Shown here: in pieces, positions 58,500-64,000 of the stretch
How positions within the stretch are numbered: the first letter of the stretch is position 1
How the letters are laid out: each line of letters starts with the position of its first letter
Assembly (NCBI RefSeq): GCF_001721645.1
Contig: NZ_CP017141.1
Coordinates: 1,240,001-1,304,000 of the forward strand
Reading direction: 5' to 3'
DNA from: Pedobacter steynii
GTDB lineage: Bacteria > Bacteroidota > Bacteroidia > Sphingobacteriales > Sphingobacteriaceae
Length of the DNA stretch: 64,000 nucleotides
Notes under the pieces: generated by a model
The model's input: the letters and a program-made list of their open reading frames with translations, nothing else
What the model was told of the DNA's origin: nothing
Database searches by the model: none
Position numbers and translations under genes: made by a program

Positions 58500-58507
58500 T
58501 ACCTTTG
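58500..58507 (+). promoter_or_regulatory. Bacteroidota -7 element (TACCTTTG) for the dus gene
   Basis: Perfect TAnnTTTG in the 53-bp gap between the CPBP gene and dus, 30 nt before the dus ATG at 58538. Confidence 0.45.
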
Positions 58508-58537
58508 TCCTTTGAATTTTGGTTTGAAGATAGAAAA

Positions 58538-59545
58538 ATGTCTGTAAAGATAGGAAATATTGATCTGGGAGAGTTCCCTTTATTGCTTGCGCCAATGGAA
58601 GATGTAAGCGATCCACCGTTCCGTTTTGTTTGTAAACAAAGCGGAGTGGATATGATGTATACTGAGTTTATTTCTTCTGAAGGATTGATCCGGGATGCGG
58701 CAAAAAGCAGGGCTAAACTGGATATTTTTGAATATGAACGCCCGATAGGTATCCAGATTTTTGGAAGCGAGATAGATCACATGCGTGAAGCTACAGAAAT
58801 TGCGACCATGGCAGGTCCTGACCTAATGGATATCAATTATGGTTGCCCCGTTAAAAATGTGGCGTGCCGGGGAGCAGGCTCAGCTTTATTGCAGGACATT
58901 GATAAAATGGTGAAAATGACAGAAGCTGTAGTTAAAGCAACCCATTTACCCGTTACTGTTAAAACCCGATTAGGTTGGGATGATACCACCAAGAATGTAG
59001 AAGAAGTAGCAGAACGTTTACAGGATATTGGAATTCAGGCCCTCACCATTCATGGCAGAACCAGGGCACAATTGTATAAAGGAGCTGCTGACTGGACATT
59101 AATCCGGGAAATAAAAAGAAATCCAAGAATAAAAATTCCCATCTTCGGAAATGGTGATGTAGACAGCATTCAGAAGGCTGCAGATTGGAGATTGGAATAT
59201 GAAGTAGATGGAATTATGATTGGAAGAGCTGCAATCGGCTATCCATGGATTTTTAGAGAGATCAGACATTTTTTCAATACCGGAGAGATCCTGGCAGGAC
59301 CGACTGTAGAAGAACGCGTTTCGGTATGCCGTACACATTTTGAAAAATCAATTGCATGGAAAGGACCGAAAGTAGGCGTGTTTGAAATGAGACGCCATTA
59401 TTCAAACTACTTTAAGGGTCTTCCTGATTTTAAACACTATAGAATGTTATTGGTAAAAGAAGATAACATTGAAATTATTCACAGTATATTAGACGAAGTG
59501 GCAGACAAATATCAGCACATTTACCCCGATGGTGAAATGGCTTGA
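58538..59545 (+). CDS. dusB: tRNA-dihydrouridine synthase (DusB type)
   Basis: A 335-aa FMN enzyme that reduces uridines in the tRNA D-loop. The TIM barrel begins LLLAPMEDVSDPPFRFVCKQ, the catalytic cysteine lies in DINYGCPVKNVACRGAGSAL (about residue 100), and FMN-phosphate residues are in NGDVDSIQKA and DGIMIGRAAIGYPWIFREI. Subtype DusB is assigned from the GCPVKNV context and length; a generic Dus call is safer. The ATG at 58538 is preferred because it puts the barrel at the N-terminus. It is divergent from the CPBP gene and 35 bp before apaG. Confidence 0.92.
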   Translation: MSVKIGNIDLGEFPLLLAPMEDVSDPPFRFVCKQSGVDMMYTEFISSEGLIRDAAKSRAKLDIFEYERPIGIQIFGSEIDHMREATEIATMAGPDLMDINYGCPVKNVACRGAGSALLQDIDKMVKMTEAVVKATHLPVTVKTRLGWDDTTKNVEEVAERLQDIGIQALTIHGRTRAQLYKGAADWTLIREIKRNPRIKIPIFGNGDVDSIQKAADWRLEYEVDGIMIGRAAIGYPWIFREIRHFFNTGEILAGPTVEERVSVCRTHFEKSIAWKGPKVGVFEMRRHYSNYFKGLPDFKHYRMLLVKEDNIEIIHSILDEVADKYQHIYPDGEMA

Positions 59546-59580
59546 TTTTTGAAAAACATTTCCTAAATAAAAGTTAAAAA

Positions 59581-59967
59581 ATGGTTACAGCAATCACACA
59601 AGGGATTAAAATATCAGTAGAAACCATGTATCAGGATGAATATTCTAATCCTGCTAATGAGCATTTTATGTTTGCTTACCGAATTACTATTGAAAACTTG
59701 TCAGACTATTCTATACAGCTGATGAGGCGCCAATGGTTTATATTTGATTCAAACGGTACTGAAAGAGAAGTGGAAGGAGAGGGTGTAGTTGGTCTTCAAC
59801 CTATTATGGAACCGGGTGGAAGCCATACTTATGTATCTGGTTGTCATTTAAGTACAGACATGGGAGCCATGAGCGGTAACTACCTGATGCACCGAATGAT
59901 AGATAACACTGATTTTACAGTAGATATCCCGGAATTTAACCTGATTGTACCTTACAGGCTTAATTAG
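59581..59967 (+). CDS. apaG: ApaG protein
   Basis: A 128-aa protein of the ApaG family, an immunoglobulin-like fold whose role is unsettled (linked to Co2+ resistance and Ap4A metabolism in enterics). The family sequence runs ITQGIKISVETMYQDEYSNP, FMFAYRITIENLSDYSIQLM, RRQWFIFDSNG and EGVVGLQPIMEPGGSHTYVSG. The length is usual. Its stop interlocks with that of the convergent YugP-type gene (4-bp TTAG). It probably shares a transcript with dus. Confidence 0.95.
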   Translation: MVTAITQGIKISVETMYQDEYSNPANEHFMFAYRITIENLSDYSIQLMRRQWFIFDSNGTEREVEGEGVVGLQPIMEPGGSHTYVSGCHLSTDMGAMSGNYLMHRMIDNTDFTVDIPEFNLIVPYRLN

Positions 59968-60659
59968 TATTTATTTCTTCCAAATAACATGGAAGCATAG
60001 TAGATCAGATTGGCCAAAGATCCCAGGGCGGCAACTACATAGGTCATTGCTGCCCACCAAAGCGCATCTTTAGCTTGTTTGTTTTCTTCGGCTGTATGCA
60101 TCACTCCATTGTTATTTTTTAACCAGATCAGCGCCCTTCTGCTGGCATCAAATTCTACAGGCAAAGCAATCACACTAAACAACGTAAGAAGCGCAAGACC
60201 AGCTACTCCAATGCTCAATACAACCGGATTTCCGGTAAATCCTATCAGTAATACTCCTATAATCAGTACCCATTGTAATAAGGTGGACGAGATACTCACC
60301 ACAGGTACCATATTTGTTCTTAACTGAAGCCAATGATATGACTTGGATTGCTGTACAGCATGTCCACATTCGTGGGCGGCAACAGCCGCAGCGGCAACGC
60401 TTCTTCCATGGTAAACATCTGTGCTTAAATTAACCGTTTTATCTTCCGGATTATAATGATCGGAGAGCTGACCATCAGTACTCATCACCCTCACATCATA
60501 AATGCCATTATCGTGTAGCATCTTTTCCGCCACTTCTTTTCCTGAAAATCCCGAACTCAAGTGCATTTCAGTGTATTTTGAAAACTTATTTCTAAACTTC
60601 CATTGTACGAACATGCTAATAAGTAATATCGGGACTATTAAAAATAAATAAGTTCCCAT
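59964..60659 (-). CDS. YugP-type zinc metallopeptidase (DUF/Peptidase_M_ family)
   Basis: A 231-aa membrane protein with an HExxH motif: AAHECGHAVQQSKSYHW (about 112-128), preceded by YHGRSVAAAAVAAHEC. Transmembrane helices lie at the N-terminus (FLIVPILLISMFV), in the middle (VLIIGVLLIGFTG) and near the C-terminus (AMTYVVAALGSLANLIYY). The third ligand is likely in LPVEFDASRRALIW. Bacillus YugP is the reference; substrates are unknown. It ends in an interlocked stop with apaG. The start at 60659 is the only good ATG. Confidence 0.87.
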   Translation of the reverse strand: MGTYLFLIVPILLISMFVQWKFRNKFSKYTEMHLSSGFSGKEVAEKMLHDNGIYDVRVMSTDGQLSDHYNPEDKTVNLSTDVYHGRSVAAAAVAAHECGHAVQQSKSYHWLQLRTNMVPVVSISSTLLQWVLIIGVLLIGFTGNPVVLSIGVAGLALLTLFSVIALPVEFDASRRALIWLKNNNGVMHTAEENKQAKDALWWAAMTYVVAALGSLANLIYYASMLFGRNKY

Positions 60660-60745
60660 TTCCGTAGTGTATGTTTTTCAAATTATTCAAATCAAAAAGC
60701 GCGCCTAATTTGCCCTACCAAAAAAAATAATGATAAATTTAAGAC

Positions 60746-61885
60746 ATGAAAACTGCGATATCATACTGGGAACAACAACATTTCTTCACCTATGAAGTAA
60801 TCATAGTAGGAAGTGGTATTGTAGGTTTGAATGCTGCAATTTCAATAAAGGATAAAAACCCGAAAGCCAGAGTAGCGATACTTGAAAGAGGGTTCTTACC
60901 TGCTGGAGCCAGTACAAAAAATGCGGGATTTGCCTGCTTTGGAAGTATATCGGAATTGATTGAACAGGAAAAAAACGGAGGTACGCCTTTACTTTATCAA
61001 TTGATTGAAAGGCGCTGGAAAGGGCTTTTAAAACTCCGTAAATTATTAGGTGATGATGTGCTTTCTTACCATAATTATGGTGGTTATGAGTTATTCAAAA
61101 AAACAGACCTTCAGCTGGCTGATGTTTGTGTAGCTAAAATCAGCCACTTCAACGAACTAATCAAAGACATTGTAGGTCAGGATCAAGCCTTTAAAATATC
61201 CAATTCAAAAATCAACACTTTCGGCTTCCGGGACGTTGAAATATTGATAGAGAATCAGTTGGAAGCGCAAATAGACACTGGAAAGATGATGAAAGCTTTG
61301 ATCCAAAAAGCTACTGCATCTGGAGTAATGATTTATAACAGTTGCGAAGTAACTGAGCTCAAAGAAGAAGCAAACCATCAGATACTGGTTACAAACCAGG
61401 GCAATTTTAAAGCAAATCAGATACTATTAAGTACAAATGCATTTATAAAAGATCTTCTCCCCGATCTCGATGTCGTTCCCGGGCGTGGCCAGGTCATCAT
61501 TACACAGCCCATCCCTAATCTAAATATAAAAGGAACTTTCCATTATGATAAGGGCTATTATTACTTCAGAAATATAGACAACAGGGTGTTGCTTGGTGGG
61601 GGGCGAAATCTGGATATTAAGGGGGAAGAAACCGCTGCTTTCGGAGAGAGCTATTTAATTCAGTCGGCACTAAAAACATTATTAAAACAGGTAATTTTAC
61701 CGGATACTCCATTTGAGATTGAACAGAGCTGGAGTGGCATTATGGCTTTTGGAAATGATATCTATCCTATTGTAAAAGCGATCAGACCCGGCATTTTCTG
61801 TGCAGTAAGGTGCAATGGTATGGGAATCGCCATGGGTAGCCAAACAGGGGAAGATGCAGCCAACCTCATCTTACCCTTCCTCTAA
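60746..61885 (+). CDS. FAD-dependent oxidoreductase (DAO family)
   Basis: A 379-aa flavoprotein of the D-amino-acid oxidase family. The FAD-binding GxGxxG is VIIVGSGIVGLNAAISI (about 19-35), followed by the ERGFLPAGASTKNAGFACFG segment with the conserved Gly and Ser/Thr after the fold. The C-terminal FAD contact is AVRCNGMGIAMGSQTGEDAA. Substrate is probably an amine or amino acid (glycine oxidase, sarcosine oxidase or gamma-glutamylputrescine oxidase-like); the sequence does not decide. There is no signal peptide. It precedes rmuC by 74 bp; a metabolic partner is not evident. Confidence 0.87.
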   Translation: MKTAISYWEQQHFFTYEVIIVGSGIVGLNAAISIKDKNPKARVAILERGFLPAGASTKNAGFACFGSISELIEQEKNGGTPLLYQLIERRWKGLLKLRKLLGDDVLSYHNYGGYELFKKTDLQLADVCVAKISHFNELIKDIVGQDQAFKISNSKINTFGFRDVEILIENQLEAQIDTGKMMKALIQKATASGVMIYNSCEVTELKEEANHQILVTNQGNFKANQILLSTNAFIKDLLPDLDVVPGRGQVIITQPIPNLNIKGTFHYDKGYYYFRNIDNRVLLGGGRNLDIKGEETAAFGESYLIQSALKTLLKQVILPDTPFEIEQSWSGIMAFGNDIYPIVKAIRPGIFCAVRCNGMGIAMGSQTGEDAANLILPFL

Positions 61886-61959
61886 TTAATATTTTCATTA
61901 TTTACAATCTCTTCTTGCAGGATCATTTTTATTTTTAGACTTTTGATAAAAATATTAGT

Positions 61960-63282
61960 ATGGAAGTAGCTATAATCATATTATTGATCATAATTTTAGT
62001 ATCATTAATTGTTTTATTTCTAAAAAAGCCGGCATCAGGTCATCAGCATTCCGCGCTGTTAGAAATAAAAGAAGAAGAACATCAGAAAACATTAAACTGG
62101 TTTAAAGAAGAAAAACTACGACTTGAAGATGAGCTGAACGACCTGCGCAATAATTTTATTCTGGAACGCAGTAAAGTGATTAAATCTGAAGAAACCCTTG
62201 TTGCACAGCGGGAAAAACAGGTAGAACAGGAAAGATATATTGCTGAACTACAACAGCGTTTCAAATTGGAATTTGAAAATATTGCAAATAAAGTCCTGGA
62301 AGAAAAAACTGCCAGGTTTACGGAACAAAACAGAACCAACCTTGATATCATATTAAACCCATTAAAAGAAAATATAAAAGCTTTCGAAGAAAAGGTGGAC
62401 AAAGTTTATAAATCAGAATCTGATGAACGTAACATTCTTAAAGGTGTAATTTCTCAATTGATGGATCAGAGCAAACAAATTCAGGAAGACGCAAATAACC
62501 TGACCAAAGCGCTTAAAGGAGATTCAAAAAAACAAGGCAACTGGGGAGAAGTAATCCTGGAACGTGTACTGGAACGCTCTGGTTTAATTAAAGATAGGGA
62601 ATACCGGATACAAACCAGTCTGAGCTCTTCAGAGGGCAGCAGGATGCAACCGGATGTTATTATTGACCTTCCGGATGATAAACATGTGATCGTTGATTCT
62701 AAGGTCTCTCTGGTAGCATACGAACGCCTGGTTACCGCAGACAATGATGAGGATCGGGATACTTATATTAAACAACACATTATTTCCATTAAAAGCCATA
62801 TCCAGGGTCTTTCAGGAAAAAACTATCACGATCTTTACGAGATTAATTCTCCGGATTTTGTATTGCTTTTTATCCCTATTGAATCATCTTTTGGTATTGC
62901 AGTTCAACAGGATGCAGAACTTTTCAACTATGCATGGGACAGAAAAGTAGTGATGGTAAGCCCTTCTACATTACTGGCGACCTTACGTACCATTGCCAGT
63001 ATCTGGAAACAGGAAAGACAAAATAGAAATGTGCTGGAGATCGCCCGCTTAAGCGGTAGTATGTATGATAAATTTGTGGGTTTCTTAACGGACATGGAAA
63101 GTATTGGCCGAAATATCAGACAAAGTCAGGATGCCTACGATAAAGCTTTGAATAAGCTTTCCACCGGAACAGGAAATCTTTCCAGTACTTCAGAAAAGAT
63201 CAAAAAATTAGGTGCCAAAGCAACTAAGCAAATTGACACCAAATTTTTAGATCCATTATTGGCCGAAGAAGATGGCCTATAA
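61960..63282 (+). CDS. rmuC: DNA recombination protein RmuC
   Basis: A 440-aa protein that limits inversions and other rearrangements in E. coli, presumably via a nuclease-like fold. An N-terminal transmembrane helix (2-22, VAIIILLIIILVSLIVLFL) anchors it in the inner membrane. Residues 30-160 form a coiled coil, and the RmuC domain (about 180-420) contains KKQGNWGEVILERVLERSGL, RMQPDVIIDLPDDKHVIVDS, KVSLVAYER and VMVSPSTLLATLRTIASIWK. The PDVIIDLPDD...VDSK pattern matches the PD-(D/E)xK-like core. Its stop overlaps the convergent thiL stop by 6 bp. Confidence 0.96.
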   Translation: MEVAIIILLIIILVSLIVLFLKKPASGHQHSALLEIKEEEHQKTLNWFKEEKLRLEDELNDLRNNFILERSKVIKSEETLVAQREKQVEQERYIAELQQRFKLEFENIANKVLEEKTARFTEQNRTNLDIILNPLKENIKAFEEKVDKVYKSESDERNILKGVISQLMDQSKQIQEDANNLTKALKGDSKKQGNWGEVILERVLERSGLIKDREYRIQTSLSSSEGSRMQPDVIIDLPDDKHVIVDSKVSLVAYERLVTADNDEDRDTYIKQHIISIKSHIQGLSGKNYHDLYEINSPDFVLLFIPIESSFGIAVQQDAELFNYAWDRKVVMVSPSTLLATLRTIASIWKQERQNRNVLEIARLSGSMYDKFVGFLTDMESIGRNIRQSQDAYDKALNKLSTGTGNLSSTSEKIKKLGAKATKQIDTKFLDPLLAEEDGL

Positions 63283-64000
63283 TTTAAATGCATTCCATCC
63301 CTGTGCTTTCAGTTCATGAACAACACTGGATTTGGAAATCATTTTACAACCTGAGTTTTTATCAGTGATATGTCCGATAATGCTGATATCCAGGTCATTT
63401 TTTAATTTAGCATAATCATCCTGTTTAATGGTAAACAGCAATTCATAATCTTCACCGCCATTTAGCGCACAAACAGTTGGGTCTAATCCCAATTCACGTG
63501 CAGTTTCATAAGTCATCGGGTCAATTGGGATTTTTTCCTCATAAATGGTGCATCCTTTTTCTGATTGCTGACAAATGTGCATGATCTCAGAGGCTAAACC
63601 ATCTGAAACATCAATCATCGCAGTAGGAATAATTTCCATCTGAGCCAGTAAATCCACGATATCTCTCCTGCCTTCAGGTTTCAATTGACGCTCAATGATG
63701 TAATCCTTTCCCTCCAGATCAGGTTGAATATTGGGATTTTCCAAGAATATCTGCTTTTCCCTTTCCAGAATCTGTAAACCTACATAAGCACCTCCTAAAT
63801 CACCGGAAACACAAAGAAGATCACCTTCTTGGGCACCATTTCTGTAGACAATATCTTTTTTCTCTGCATAACCAATGCTGGTTACACTAATCACCAATCC
63901 TTGTTTGCTGGTAGAAGTATCTCCACCAATCAGGTCTATATTGAATTTATTACAGGCCAGATCTATTCCTTTATAAATTTCTTCAACAGCTTCCAATGGA
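63277..64000 (-). CDS. thiL: Thiamine-monophosphate kinase ThiL, partial (N-terminus beyond the right edge)
   Basis: The C-terminal 240 residues of ThiL, which phosphorylates thiamine monophosphate to the active cofactor thiamine pyrophosphate. Family motifs visible are LIGGDTSTSKQGLVISVTSI, VSGDLGGAYVGLQIL, MIDVSDGLASEIMHICQQS and NGGEDYELLFTIK, then ISIIGHITDK near the end. The reading frame is open to base 64000 with PLEAVEEIYKGIDLACNKF, so the TTG at 63996 is not a true start. The N-terminal nucleotide-binding residues lie outside the window. It is convergent with rmuC. Confidence 0.95.
   Translation of the reverse strand, partial: PLEAVEEIYKGIDLACNKFNIDLIGGDTSTSKQGLVISVTSIGYAEKKDIVYRNGAQEGDLLCVSGDLGGAYVGLQILEREKQIFLENPNIQPDLEGKDYIIERQLKPEGRRDIVDLLAQMEIIPTAMIDVSDGLASEIMHICQQSEKGCTIYEEKIPIDPMTYETARELGLDPTVCALNGGEDYELLFTIKQDDYAKLKNDLDISIIGHITDKNSGCKMISKSSVVHELKAQGWNAFKL

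Overview
This window is a 64 kb piece of the chromosome of a Bacteroidota bacterium, most likely a member of the Sphingobacteriaceae such as Pedobacter (inferred; no 16S rRNA is present). The signs are families typical of the phylum (DUF3078, COG3014, LpoB-like lipoproteins, DUF4397, CarboxypepD-like envelope proteins, HmuY-like protein, YifB, a long acidic-tailed bS16), near absence of Shine-Dalgarno motifs, and many TAnnTTTG elements, the -7 element of Bacteroidota sigma-ABfr promoters. Coding density is about 93 percent. I see no rRNA, tRNA, CRISPR array, transposase, integrase or prophage.

Layout. 1-824: holB (cut by the left edge), divergent from a plus-strand run of ruvX, an O-methyltransferase, two tandem glucosaminidase/LysM proteins, a CarboxypepD-like protein, a small HExxH membrane protein, a DUF3078 protein, ffh and yifB (to 8824). 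8826-12317 (minus): small acidic protein, COG3014 lipoprotein, LpoB-like lipoprotein, Tyr/Gly-rich secreted protein, TlpA-like thioredoxin. 12405-16740: convergent peptidases (S9A oligopeptidase and M3 Dcp). 16999-19800 (minus): an ECF sigma factor with a putative two-membrane-spanning anti-sigma/beta-barrel protein, a possible small leader ORF, and a DUF4397 lipoprotein. 20006-21895: htpG. 22057-26655 (plus): two polytopic DUF2157-type proteins, an HmuY-like protein, an M16 peptidase, def. 26652-28705 (minus): CarboxypepD-like protein, NifU-type scaffold, Mrp/ApbC ATPase. 28823-32282 (plus): a GT51 glycosyltransferase with an AsmA-like front half, hpt, psd. 32338-34726 (minus): MscS channel, glutamate/leucine-type dehydrogenase. 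34887-38606: the rpsP-rimM-trmD-rplS ribosomal cluster, interrupted between trmD and rplS by three small putative DNA-binding genes. 38770-39663: a deoxyribonucleotidase and a YbjQ protein. 39713-43826 (minus): pfkA, a DsbD split over two genes, birA. 43868-48217 (plus): rsfS, ftsH, a LUD protein, a KAS III enzyme. 48256-52540 (minus): TPR protein, zinc-ribbon and Nif3 pair, TM2 and DUF2752 pair. 52657-56223 (plus): mfd and a DUF3820 protein. 56224-56542: intergenic segment with a phased 11-bp repeat. 56543-58484 (minus): cdsA, DUF2007, CPBP protease. 58538-64000: dus, apaG, yugP-type peptidase, FAD oxidoreductase, rmuC and thiL (cut by the right edge).

Taken together this is core chromosome: translation and ribosome assembly (rpsP, rplS, rimM, trmD, rsfS, def, dus), DNA replication and repair (holB, ruvX, mfd, rmuC), protein export and quality control (ffh, ftsH, htpG, several peptidases), and envelope building (psd, cdsA, GT51, glucosaminidases, LpoB-like, DsbD, TlpA). 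The most interesting unit is the sigma factor with a protein that has a cytosolic head, one inner-membrane helix, a periplasmic linker and an apparent outer-membrane barrel. Other points worth a second look are the DNA-binding cassette inside the ribosomal cluster, the 11-bp phased repeat, a terminator that ends exactly at the next start codon, and several genes whose -7 element lies so close to the start codon that their mRNAs may be leaderless.
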